The translations under genes were made by a program, and so were the position numbers. From NCBI GenBank assembly GCA_003524305.1, contig DQHW01000024.1, positions 224,132-283,543 of the forward strand: 59,412 bases of DNA, in the 5' to 3' direction. Of this stretch, positions 19,178-26,416 are shown one piece after another; positions within the stretch are counted from its first letter, which is position 1; the number at the start of each line of letters is the position of its first letter. The DNA comes from Anaerolineaceae bacterium. Lineage in GTDB: Bacteria; Chloroflexota; Anaerolineae; Anaerolineales; Anaerolineaceae. The notes under the pieces are model-generated. The model saw only the letters and a program-made list of their open reading frames with translations. It was not told where the DNA came from and made no database searches.

Positions 19178-20269
19178 TCAGTTTCCCATGACCATTTTGT
19201 CGGCACCGGAGCGGGCATCTTTCACCGCTTCTTCGACACGAATGATCATCTGGTCGCTAGAATCATCTGGCATGCGGGTAACCACACCGGCAACAGGAGT
19301 CAAGAATATCTTCTCGCCAGATTCTGTTTGGATGGGTTCTTCAAGCGCAGCGATCAAGCGTTCAAAAGTTTTCTTAGCCGGAAATTCAGGCGTCGAAGGC
19401 AGCAGCACGCCAAATTCCAGACGGCTCCATCTGGCGACCAGGTCGTTGCCGCGCAGTTGATCATGCAGCCGTTCAACCACCGTTTGAAGCAGAATTGTAG
19501 TGATGCGTTCGGGTAAACCGTCGATCAAATCTTCAAGCCCTTGAAGGTAGATCACCCCGAATGCCGATGGAACGTCTTTAGGTTTGATGAGTTCAGTCGT
19601 GAACGACCGGAGCAGGTATTTTCTAGTAAACGCCAGAGATTGTTTATCGGTGATGGAACGTTCACGCAGCGCTTCAAGCGGTGTACGCAAGACTTCGCGC
19701 AGCAGCAGGAAGATAATCCCGATGAGAAGACCGGCACCGGCGGCAATCAGCATAACAAGGAAGGGACGCGGTCTAAAGGGGATGGTGGGTTCAACCGCGG
19801 TATCCAGAAAGACGATGTCATAAACCTGGTAGATGCTCTTAATGTAGCTGATGCCATTCTGACCGATATTATTTGCCAGCAAGGCAGCCGATTGAGGGTT
19901 CGGTCCTTCGACATGCAGCACCAGAATGTTGGTGTCAGTCTGTACTTCTGAGTAGACTCTCATCTCATTCAGAGCAGCTTCGTCCAACTGCAGCCGGCTG
20001 ATGGTGTCTTGATACACGCGGTTGCTGTCGAGAATATCTGCATAGGTGGTTGAGATGGTACGCTTATCCAGCGTATCCAGGCTGCTGACCACATCACGGC
20101 TGCTGGTCAATGTGTTATTGGGATAGACCAGGAATTTTGCCGATGCCCGGTACATGGGAGTAACCAGTACCGACCAGATCAATGCTCCCACCGCAAAGGC
20201 AGAGACAAAGATCACCAAAATTCTCCATCCTCTTTGAAATCTTGTGAAACTGGTTCGGTTTGTTGACAT
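19178..20269 (-). CDS. Wzz-type membrane protein fused to a degenerate GGDEF domain
   Basis: A 363-residue inner-membrane protein. The start is set at the ATG giving MSTNRTSF because AGGAGG lies 4 bases upstream; the longer frame has no ribosome site. Residues 1-190 match Wzz/chain-length determinants: membrane helix at about 15-38, an extracytoplasmic alpha-helical region with DSNRVYQDTISRLQL, and a second helix (about 170-192) after a PFRPRP motif. The cytosolic part after about 205 follows a GGDEF-domain pattern (SITDKQSLAFTRKYLLRSF, LVARWSRLEFGVLLP), but the catalytic GGDEF is WSRLEF (281-286), so cyclase activity is unlikely. It could bind c-di-GMP or act as a structural domain; this is inference. 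Confidence 0.75.
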   Translation of the reverse strand: MSTNRTSFTRFQRGWRILVIFVSAFAVGALIWSVLVTPMYRASAKFLVYPNNTLTSSRDVVSSLDTLDKRTISTTYADILDSNRVYQDTISRLQLDEAALNEMRVYSEVQTDTNILVLHVEGPNPQSAALLANNIGQNGISYIKSIYQVYDIVFLDTAVEPTIPFRPRPFLVMLIAAGAGLLIGIIFLLLREVLRTPLEALRERSITDKQSLAFTRKYLLRSFTTELIKPKDVPSAFGVIYLQGLEDLIDGLPERITTILLQTVVERLHDQLRGNDLVARWSRLEFGVLLPSTPEFPAKKTFERLIAALEEPIQTESGEKIFLTPVAGVVTRMPDDSSDQMIIRVEEAVKDARSGADKMVMGN

Positions 20270-20294
20270 ACGTCCTCCTATTAAAGAACAATCG

Positions 20295-21086
20295 CTATTC
20301 CAGCGGGGCAATCACAAATAACCTGCCCCACGAATCTTCATTACCCTGGGCGATACAAGTTTGAAACGTTGCACGGGTTCCGCCGCCATAGACACGGTAG
20401 AACAGGTCAGTAGAGCTGAGGGTTTCGCCGCTTGCCAGACTAACAAAGTTGCTGGTTGGGCTGTTAGGGCTAACCGCCTGAAACTCTTGAGCGTTAGAAA
20501 CAATATATTCATCAGTTGTGCCGTCACCATAAATCAAAGTCACCAATTGACCAGATCTCAGATTAAAGAAGTAAGCCCCTGCAAGATAATTATGCGCCAG
20601 CAGCCCCGTATTGCCGGTAATGCTTCTAACCATGTCAAAATACGTTGCCGTATTAGGCAAGGTTGAAACATAAGCAGCATCGGATGAAGGCTGCTGTACT
20701 ACCCGTAGTGATAAAACGTCTTCAACATAAACACCCACCACCTGACCGGCATTTCCATTTTTCAGATTCTCAATGAAGGTATCCAGAAAAGGCGGTGGCA
20801 GCGGTGTCGGTGTGGGGAGTGGTGTGGCAGTACTAACCGGTGTGGCGGTCTCTGTTGGGGTGGCCGTGTTTTCGGGGGTTTGTGTTAAAGTAGGGGTTGG
20901 CGATACATCAGGTGTAACCGTCGCCGTGGCGGTAGCTGTATATTGTTTGGTCGGTGTATACAGTTGCACCATGTTTGCACCTGAATTGGAACTACCTCCA
21001 TTTTGCAGTTGGCAGCCAGTGAAGATGAGGCAGGCAACTATCAATATTAGAAGGGGGAACGCAAATTTGCGTTGAAAAATTCTCAA
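20295..21086 (-). CDS. Sortase-like lipoprotein
   Basis: A 263-residue protein. It starts with a TTG codon; no other start gives a full signal peptide, and no clear ribosome site is seen. The lipobox is FTGC (Cys25), followed by a long Thr/Pro-rich linker (about 45-98, with TPTPTL and TPTETATP units). The C-terminal domain (110-263) has sortase features: GLLAHNYLAG with His165, the strand block GQLVTLIYGDGTTDEYIV, TFQTCI with Cys244 in place of TLxTC, and GRLFV with Arg255. The His-Cys-Arg order and spacing are right for a class of sortase. A lipid-anchored sortase beside Wzz- and BcsB-like genes suggests surface attachment of protein or glycan. Substrate motifs were not found in the window. 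Confidence 0.65.
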   Translation of the reverse strand: MRIFQRKFAFPLLILIVACLIFTGCQLQNGGSSNSGANMVQLYTPTKQYTATATATVTPDVSPTPTLTQTPENTATPTETATPVSTATPLPTPTPLPPPFLDTFIENLKNGNAGQVVGVYVEDVLSLRVVQQPSSDAAYVSTLPNTATYFDMVRSITGNTGLLAHNYLAGAYFFNLRSGQLVTLIYGDGTTDEYIVSNAQEFQAVSPNSPTSNFVSLASGETLSSTDLFYRVYGGGTRATFQTCIAQGNEDSWGRLFVIAPLE

Positions 21087-21263
21087 GGTTAATCAGACCA
21101 ATTCATCATAATTAGAAAGGGATTCAACTAGAACTCCCTGATTTGATTATAGGCTAGAATCGGACGAAATCAATAAGGTTCACATAAAGAAGGAAAATTT
21201 TCAATTAAGTTTAAATAGAAATAAGGACAAATTAATGTCCTTGGATTTTAATTATTGTCGCAA

Positions 21264-21512
21264 TTATGCCGTACGGTTGACGAGTCGGCCTGTGCCATCC
21301 AGTGATGTATTTTGGATCATTTTTACCAAAGCCGCAGCCTGCGCCTCTTGCTGATCCATCTGATTTTTCATCACGGCCATCGAAATCTCCGTTCGAATCT
21401 GCTTGTTCGAGCGGTTGGTGAGCGAACTGGCCAAAACGTCTTCCATGGATGTTCCAGAGATTATCATATAGTTATTATCGGCAGATAGCGAGAAATATTG
21501 AGTTTTTTGCAA
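21264..21512 (-). CDS. YjfB-like small protein
   Basis: A short protein (up to 82 residues; true start uncertain). The part IRTEISMAVMKNQMDQQEAQAAALVKMIQ matches the pattern of the YjfB putative motility family: a Met/Gln-rich amphipathic helix near the C-terminus. The TTG start and the internal ATGs (MIISG, MEDVL) all lack a strong ribosome site; the MEDVL start has a weak GGA nearby. No flagellar gene is in the window. Function is unknown. Confidence 0.5.
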   Translation of the reverse strand: MQKTQYFSLSADNNYMIISGTSMEDVLASSLTNRSNKQIRTEISMAVMKNQMDQQEAQAAALVKMIQNTSLDGTGRLVNRTA

Positions 21513-21560
21513 AGAAACAAGTTGAATTTGTGTTATAACAAATCCATATTAGGGTGATAT

Positions 21561-21589
21561 TGATATTTATACGCCAATGGCGTATAATA
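21561..21589 (+). promoter_or_regulatory. Promoter and operator of the toxin-antitoxin operon
   Basis: TTGATA (21561-21566), a 17-base spacer and TATAAT (21584-21589) form a good sigma-70-type promoter. A perfect inverted repeat, TATACGCC-AAT-GGCGTATA (21569-21587), fills the spacer and overlaps the -10. This is the expected position for autorepression by the antitoxin encoded downstream. Confidence 0.8.
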
Positions 21590-21605
21590 TAGAAAGTCAT
21601 AGAAG

Positions 21606-21923
21606 ATGGAAATTATTGAAACCTCTGTCTTTACCCGACAAGTTCAACTTTTATTCTCCGATGAGGAATACCGCCTACTCCAGTCAGCGCTTATTCAACA
21701 CCCTGATATAGGCAAGATTATCCCGCGAAGTGGCGGTTTACGCAAAATGAGATGGTCTCTAGGTGAAAAAGGAAAACGCAGTGGCACAAGAATCATTTAT
21801 TTTTGGGCAATCTCAAAAGAACAGTTATTAATGCTGTATATGTATGCCAAGAACCAGACTGATGATTTATCTATCAATCAATTAAGACAATTGGAAAGTA
21901 TCATCAAAAAGGATTACCCATGA
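21606..21923 (+). CDS. RelE/HigB-family toxin
   Basis: A 105-residue type II toxin of the RelE/HigB superfamily, predicted to be an mRNA interferase acting at the ribosome. The pattern fits: an N-terminal strand (IIETSVFTRQVQ), then a helix-rich part, KIIPRSGGLRKMRWSLGEKGKRSGTRIIYFW, where the basic residues form the RNA-binding face, and a C-terminal YMYAKNQTDDLS segment. The toxin comes before the antitoxin, the HigBA/NadS order, and the genes overlap by ATGA. The start is 16 bases after the -10 region's end, giving a very short leader with no strong ribosome site. Confidence 0.85.
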   Translation: MEIIETSVFTRQVQLLFSDEEYRLLQSALIQHPDIGKIIPRSGGLRKMRWSLGEKGKRSGTRIIYFWAISKEQLLMLYMYAKNQTDDLSINQLRQLESIIKKDYP

Positions 21924-22219
21924 AAGAAGAACTTTTTAGAGAATTAATTCAGAGCGTAGAGGAAGGTGCCCAAATCTTAAAGGGTCAAATCAAGCCTTCG
22001 AGAATATTCACAATCACACCTTTATCGATTAAAGAAATCCGTCTTGGATATAACCTGACCCAGGCAGAGTTTGCCCAATTACTGGATGTAAGTTTAAGAA
22101 CTTACCAAAATTGGGAGCAAGGACGCCGTAAACCAGAAGGACCCGCAAAAGTTTTATTGCGAGTTGCATCACTGCATCCCGAAGCACTGCTTGATACAGT
22201 GCATCGGATGAATGGATAA
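21920..22219 (+). CDS. XRE-type antitoxin (NadS-like)
   Basis: A 99-residue helix-turn-helix protein. The HTH is at about 40-65: RLGYNLTQAEFAQLLDVSLR followed by TYQNWEQGRRKPEGPAK, the typical NadS/HigA arrangement. The N-terminal part is acidic. It overlaps the toxin gene by 4 bases, implying translational coupling. It probably neutralises the toxin and represses the palindromic promoter upstream. Confidence 0.88.
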   Translation: MKEELFRELIQSVEEGAQILKGQIKPSRIFTITPLSIKEIRLGYNLTQAEFAQLLDVSLRTYQNWEQGRRKPEGPAKVLLRVASLHPEALLDTVHRMNG

Positions 22220-22223
22220 ATGA

Positions 22224-22667
22224 ATGACTGTTACTCCTTTTTGGAAAACCAGACCACTTGACCAACTCACCTCCGAAGAGTGGGAGTCTTTATGCGACGG
22301 TTGCGCCAAATGCTGTCTGATAAAATTTGAAGATGAAGATTCCGGGCGGATATATCACACCAATGTAGTGTGTGAATTACTTGAGATATTTCACTGCAAA
22401 TGCACACGCTACGCCGATCGGTCAGTGCTGGTGCCTGAATGTCTCACGCTGGATGCCACCCTGGCCGGCAACTTAAAATGGATGCCCGATACTTGCGCCT
22501 ATCGCTTGCTGGCAGAAGGCAAGAATCTGCCAATCTGGCATCCACTGGTAAGCGGCGACCCAAAATCGGTGCACAAGGCGGGAATGTCTGTGCGCGGCAA
22601 GGTGGTCTCGGCTCGTGATGTTGACCCCAACGACTTGCCTGATTATGTGGTGGATGATAACGACTAA
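22224..22667 (+). CDS. YcgN family (UPF0260) cysteine-cluster protein
   Basis: A 147-residue protein matching the YcgN family in length and motifs. The Cys cluster CDGCAKCC is at about 28-35, with further cysteines in VVCELLEIFHCKCTRYADR and CAYRLLAEGKNLPIWHPL. Bound Zn or Fe-S is likely from the Cys set. The family function is unknown. It begins 4 bases after the antitoxin stop and has no promoter of its own, so it is probably co-transcribed with the toxin-antitoxin genes. That coupling is unusual for a housekeeping-like gene. Confidence 0.88.
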   Translation: MTVTPFWKTRPLDQLTSEEWESLCDGCAKCCLIKFEDEDSGRIYHTNVVCELLEIFHCKCTRYADRSVLVPECLTLDATLAGNLKWMPDTCAYRLLAEGKNLPIWHPLVSGDPKSVHKAGMSVRGKVVSARDVDPNDLPDYVVDDND

Positions 22668-22676
22668 ATTATTTAC

Positions 22677-24179
22677 TCAACGGAAAATCCTGGAGTTGAT
22701 GCCGCCATCCTGGCTGGCGGTGATAATTTGGGCCCCCTTCACCAGACTGGTTTGAAACTGTTTCTCACCTGTTAAAGCAGTCCAACCACTTAAAACCAGC
22801 GGCAGAGGATCTCCAGCACCGATCCATTCACCTTTATACTTTCTGGCAAAGTGCACATGGGTTCCCGTGGCAAGGCCGCCTTCACATGAGGGATGGCCGA
22901 TGGGATCATCCAGTTTAACGCGTGTTCCCTGGGCGATGCTATCTTGTTTGGCAATGTGCATGTAAAAAAGTTGCCAACCTGTCTTCATCATTTGTTCATC
23001 TTCAAGTGCAATCACCACAATATTTTCAGATGATCTAACAACGACTCCAGGCGCGGCTGAAAGCACCCATGCTCTGGATGTTGAACATCGAGGTTCACCA
23101 GTTAGGGGTGCAAAATCCAAGGCACCCGAGGGAGTACCTGAATTCCAATCCACATGTAGTCCTCCGGTTAGCGCCCATTCTTCACCCGGAGAGAAAGGTA
23201 GTTCAAGTGCTGGCGCTTCAAGACCCCCGGCGAAAATCGGTTCAACCCCTTCTGCTCTTTGCCAGTAATCCCCAAATAATTGCTGGTAAAGCATAATGAA
23301 ATTATCAGGTCCATAAAGATTTGCTTCCCAGGCACCTTGCGGATAAATTTGCGCGAAGAAGTATTGCAGTGCTACCGACCCGGCATTCGATTCAGGCGGA
23401 ATTCGAATTTCGCTGCCGTTGAAAAAAGCGAGTGAAGTGAATTGACCTTCCCTCCAACCGTAATATCCTTTGTTAATCAATTTTGCCGCCAGAGAGCATT
23501 CGAGGAAAAACCCGGGATACTCAGAATAATGAAAGCCCAACGGATATGTACTATCAATTGTTTGCGGTAGGCTGGTCACCCAATGAGATCGGTATTCGAT
23601 TACGGCCAATAACAACCTTGGGTTTACTGAGGTGTTTTCTGCCACCCGCTGCACAATTTCTGCACCTGACAAGAGTTCCTCACCCACTTGCTGCTGGAAA
23701 TTCGCCAGATACCCACCTGATACGAGGATGTAGTCTTGGATATTAAAATCCTCCGCGCTGGCAGAAAAGATTACTTCGCTATCAGGAAGAAGTTTTTGTG
23801 ATAAATATGTCACCCCAAATATATTTGGGATTTGCAGAAGCTGCCCAGGATTGATCATCTTTGTAAGCATAATGGGAGTGTCAGAAATGATTTGGTTTGG
23901 TTCAACGCCAAAATGTTTTGCCACTGAAGTCAAAGTATCGCCTGACTGGGCATAATACTGAAAATTCCCATCAGTTACAGTTATGGGAGTCTGAATGAGG
24001 TTAATGTAAGAAATTGATGGAACTTGAGATTTTGAAGTTGGTGTTTGGAAAGGATGGTCAGTTGGAAAAGGAATCTCGCTTGCATAATCTCTGGGTTTTG
24101 GGAATGGAAAATTACACCCGCACACTATGATCAGGAGCAGCGATAAGATTACAATTGTTCTTTTTTTCAAATGAGACAT
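22677..24179 (-). CDS. LysM / lysozyme-like / M23-like lipoprotein
   Basis: A 500-residue lipoprotein (lipobox IVCGC). Domains in order: LysM at about 70-118 (QYYAQSGDTLTSVAKHFGV, ending INPGQLLQIP), which binds peptidoglycan; a lysozyme/SLT-like helical region at about 165-290 (EIVQRVAENTSVNPRLLLAVI then LGFHYSE); and a C-terminal M23-like beta domain (GALDFAPLTG, GWQLFYMHIAKQDSIAQGTR, GTHVHFARKY). The M23 HxH motif is present, but the first ligand position, normally HxGxD, reads SGALD, so His is replaced by Ser. Zinc peptidase activity is doubtful. It probably remodels or binds the cell wall. Confidence 0.75.
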   Translation of the reverse strand: MSHLKKRTIVILSLLLIIVCGCNFPFPKPRDYASEIPFPTDHPFQTPTSKSQVPSISYINLIQTPITVTDGNFQYYAQSGDTLTSVAKHFGVEPNQIISDTPIMLTKMINPGQLLQIPNIFGVTYLSQKLLPDSEVIFSASAEDFNIQDYILVSGGYLANFQQQVGEELLSGAEIVQRVAENTSVNPRLLLAVIEYRSHWVTSLPQTIDSTYPLGFHYSEYPGFFLECSLAAKLINKGYYGWREGQFTSLAFFNGSEIRIPPESNAGSVALQYFFAQIYPQGAWEANLYGPDNFIMLYQQLFGDYWQRAEGVEPIFAGGLEAPALELPFSPGEEWALTGGLHVDWNSGTPSGALDFAPLTGEPRCSTSRAWVLSAAPGVVVRSSENIVVIALEDEQMMKTGWQLFYMHIAKQDSIAQGTRVKLDDPIGHPSCEGGLATGTHVHFARKYKGEWIGAGDPLPLVLSGWTALTGEKQFQTSLVKGAQIITASQDGGINSRIFR

Positions 24180-24209
24180 CCTCTAATGGGAATTCTTAAA
24201 ACAAATAAA

Positions 24210-24250
24210 TTTGTATATTCTTATTATACAAACACATCGAATAAGACCAA
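24210..24250 (-). promoter_or_regulatory. Promoter with inverted repeat for the LysM lipoprotein
   Basis: On the minus strand TTGGTC, a 16-base spacer and TATAAT precede the LysM lipoprotein. An inverted repeat, TTTGTATA/TATACAAA (24210-24217 and 24225-24232), overlaps the -10. A regulator is possible but unknown. Confidence 0.45.
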
Positions 24251-24359
24251 CACTCGTTTATTTATATCATCCAGACAACCTCTGTAAAAAAGCAAAACAG
24301 GAATATAATTACGTCCAGACCATCCCTCCCCGCGGGGAGTTAATCTTAAGGAGAATGAC

Positions 24360-25310
24360 ATGATCGTTACCACGAAAGAACTGTTTAAAGCCGCTTACGG
24401 CAAGTACGCCATCGGTGCCTATAACATCAATAACCTGGAACAGGCCATGGGTCTCTTCCGCGGATGTGTTGACAGCCAGGCTCCCTTTATTATTCAGATT
24501 AGCAAGGGTGCTCGAAGCTACACGCATAAAATCATGCTTGAAGGTCTCATCCGCTCTGCTGACCAGGTCTTCCCCGATGCCATTTTTGCCGTCCATCTTG
24601 ATCACGGCGATGAAGAAACCTGCTATGACTGCATCAACAGCGGATTCTATTCCTCAGTCATGATTGATGCTTCGGCAGAATCTTTTGAAAAGAACGTTGA
24701 GATCACCAAGCGTGTCGTCGATGCTGCCCACAAAAAAGGAATTGTTGTCGAAGCTGAACTCGGCCAGCTCGGTGGTGTTGAAGAACACGTTCAGGTGGAT
24801 GAAGCCAACGCGAAACTCACCGACCCCAAGCAGGCGGCTGAATTTGTGAAACAAACCGGCTGCGATTCTCTGGCCTGTGCCATCGGCACCAGCCACGGGG
24901 CTTTCAAATTCAGCGGTTCACAGGGTTTGCATTTCGACGTCCTCGAACAGATCCAAAAGGTTCTGCCCAACTTCCCGTTGGTCATGCATGGTTCGAGCTC
25001 CGTGCCCCAGGATGAGGTCGCCCGCATTAACGCCGCTGGCGGCAAGCTTGCCGGCGCCAAAGGTGTCGATCCCACACAATTCAAACGCGCTGCCGAACTC
25101 GGCGTTACGAAAATCAACATTGATACCGACGGCCGTCTTGTCTGGACACGCGTTCACCGCGAATATTTCCTCGAGCACCCCGAGGGTTTCGACCTTCGTC
25201 CGGTGGGCAAGATTTTCATGGCCGAATATGCCAAATTCATTGAACAAAAGAACAATTACCTCGGCAGTAACAACCAGATCGACGCCGTGCGCAAAATCCT
25301 CAGCAAGTAA
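24360..25310 (+). CDS. fba: Class II fructose-bisphosphate aldolase
   Basis: A 316-residue zinc aldolase of glycolysis and gluconeogenesis, splitting fructose 1,6-bisphosphate to DHAP and GAP. HLDHGD at 79-84 gives the catalytic Asp81 and zinc ligand His82. Other ligand or phosphate motifs are EAELGQLGG, ACAIGTSHGAFK and VMHGSSSVP, and KINIDTDGR binds the substrate phosphate. The start has AAGGAG 8 bases upstream. A perfect GC palindrome (CTCCCC-GC-GGGGAG) lies in the leader just before the ribosome site, and a -10-like TATAAT is at 24304-24309. A strong terminator follows, so it is a single-gene unit. Confidence 0.96.
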   Translation: MIVTTKELFKAAYGKYAIGAYNINNLEQAMGLFRGCVDSQAPFIIQISKGARSYTHKIMLEGLIRSADQVFPDAIFAVHLDHGDEETCYDCINSGFYSSVMIDASAESFEKNVEITKRVVDAAHKKGIVVEAELGQLGGVEEHVQVDEANAKLTDPKQAAEFVKQTGCDSLACAIGTSHGAFKFSGSQGLHFDVLEQIQKVLPNFPLVMHGSSSVPQDEVARINAAGGKLAGAKGVDPTQFKRAAELGVTKINIDTDGRLVWTRVHREYFLEHPEGFDLRPVGKIFMAEYAKFIEQKNNYLGSNNQIDAVRKILSK

Positions 25311-25325
25311 ATATTGTTTAATTTT

Positions 25326-25367
25326 AGTCCCCCGCGGTTTTAAAAACCGCGGGGGACTTTTTTTTAT
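25326..25367. terminator. Terminator after the aldolase gene
   Basis: AGTCCCCCGCGGTTTT pairs with AAACCGCGGGGGACT around a short loop, followed by about eight T. It overlaps the stop of the convergent gene by a few bases. Confidence 0.92.
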
Positions 25368-25903
25368 TTCTTTAATGAAAAGCTACACAAATGCTCCACC
25401 GGCCGGAATTTGATCAATCCAATTTCTGTGATCTGCCCTGCATGCGGATTCGGTAATGACTGACAAACTTCAATGATTTGGGGAACTAATTCATTGCGAG
25501 TGACCTGCATCGCCAATCCACAATGCGGAATCCAGTTGCCAGGTGCGTAATATTCCAACCCGGGAGTTGCCCCTGCTTGTCGAAAGAGGTTTTCCAATTC
25601 AGAATGGTGTGCAAGCAATTCTTGAGTGACCACTGGTGCCCAAAAGACAGTATTATCCAATCCATTGAATAATCCGATGTGTTGAAACGAAATCGGAATA
25701 TGCCTCTTCGATTGACTGAATTGATAAAGGATTTTTTCTGCCTCGCTGACATAAAGATCGTTGTATATCCGTACTGTGATGTGAGGGCGGTTTCCAGAAA
25801 CATGATAATAATCTGCCAGTCCCATTTCAGCTAACTGCTGCCATAGTGTTTTGACAATCGTTTCGGTTATTTGATCAAAATACAATCCAATGGAATATGG
25901 CAT
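25364..25903 (-). CDS. 2H phosphoesterase (2'-5' RNA ligase-like) protein
   Basis: A 179-residue member of the 2H superfamily, whose enzymes cut or join cyclic or 2'-5' phosphodiester bonds. The start is set at MPYSIGLYFD, where TTGGAG lies 5 bases upstream; the longer frame lacks this. The first 2H motif is PHITV (His-x-Thr). The second is PHCGLAM, His present but Gly where Thr/Ser is expected, so activity may be reduced or altered. Typical beta-strand flanks are SIGLYFD and ISFQHIGLF. No obvious partner gene is near. Confidence 0.75.
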   Translation of the reverse strand: MPYSIGLYFDQITETIVKTLWQQLAEMGLADYYHVSGNRPHITVRIYNDLYVSEAEKILYQFSQSKRHIPISFQHIGLFNGLDNTVFWAPVVTQELLAHHSELENLFRQAGATPGLEYYAPGNWIPHCGLAMQVTRNELVPQIIEVCQSLPNPHAGQITEIGLIKFRPVEHLCSFSLKK

Positions 25904-26096
25904 TTGAACTCCAACAATAGTGCCAATTTGTGTAATGGACATTATATAAAATTTCTCAAAGTCAAGTTTTTAATTCACCACTTAATCCATGTCAAGCAAT
26001 TCTACATGAGTAATTATTATTCTATAGAAAACAAAATGTCTGTAGTTTGCATATATAAAGAAAATATCAAAATTAGCTTAAAATTTTTTTAGGTAG

Positions 26097-26125
26097 TTGA
26101 CTTTTATATTCCAAAGTCGTAACAT
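26097..26125 (+). promoter_or_regulatory. Promoter upstream of the liv region
   Basis: TTGACT (26097-26102), 17 bases, TAACAT (26120-26125). It would start transcription near 26132, just before a small possible peptide gene and about 290 bases before the binding-protein gene. Bases 25943-26096 are AT-rich, with no other gene seen. Confidence 0.5.
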
Positions 26126-26142
26126 ACTTGAATACACACATT

Positions 26143-26250
26143 ATGATAACTCTTCACCTTGTTTATATTTACTTTGTCGTTCTCATGCTTGCAACCATTT
26201 GGTTTATTACAAGCTTTTTTACGGTTAGGATGGCAAAAAAACAGGGTTAG
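26143..26250 (+). CDS. Possible 35-residue membrane peptide in the liv leader
   Basis: An ATG-TAG frame of 35 codons encoding one strongly hydrophobic segment (from about 5 to 28, including VYIYFVVLMLATIWFITSFF) and a basic C-terminus RMAKKQG, the pattern of a single-pass small membrane protein. A promoter ends 17 bases upstream and an intrinsic terminator begins 24 bases downstream, so it has a tidy transcription unit of its own. The ribosome site is poor (no SD). It could equally be a non-coding leader or small RNA. Family unknown. Confidence 0.35.
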   Translation: MITLHLVYIYFVVLMLATIWFITSFFTVRMAKKQG

Positions 26251-26274
26251 AGATTTTCAGAAGTTTACCCGAAG

Positions 26275-26303
26275 CCACCTGACCAAAATCAGGTGGTTTT
26301 TTT
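26275..26303 (+). terminator. Terminator or attenuator before the liv operon
   Basis: CCACCTGA-CCAAAA-TCAGGTGG followed by seven T (26297-26303). It lies between the promoter at 26097 and the binding-protein start at 26417, so it either ends a small transcript or attenuates the liv operon. Confidence 0.75.
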
Positions 26304-26416
26304 CTTCTACTGGAAGAATGGTGAAAGAATCAAGGAGGTGCAGCAATCATCAAACTAACTCTTTTGGTTTACCGACAATCTATCGTTCAACAAAAATATA
26401 CTAAGGAGAAATACAC

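Noticed and set aside
20760..20960. Plus-strand Gly/Val-rich frame as a gene
   Set aside because: It is the antisense of the Thr/Pro-rich linker of the sortase-like lipoprotein.
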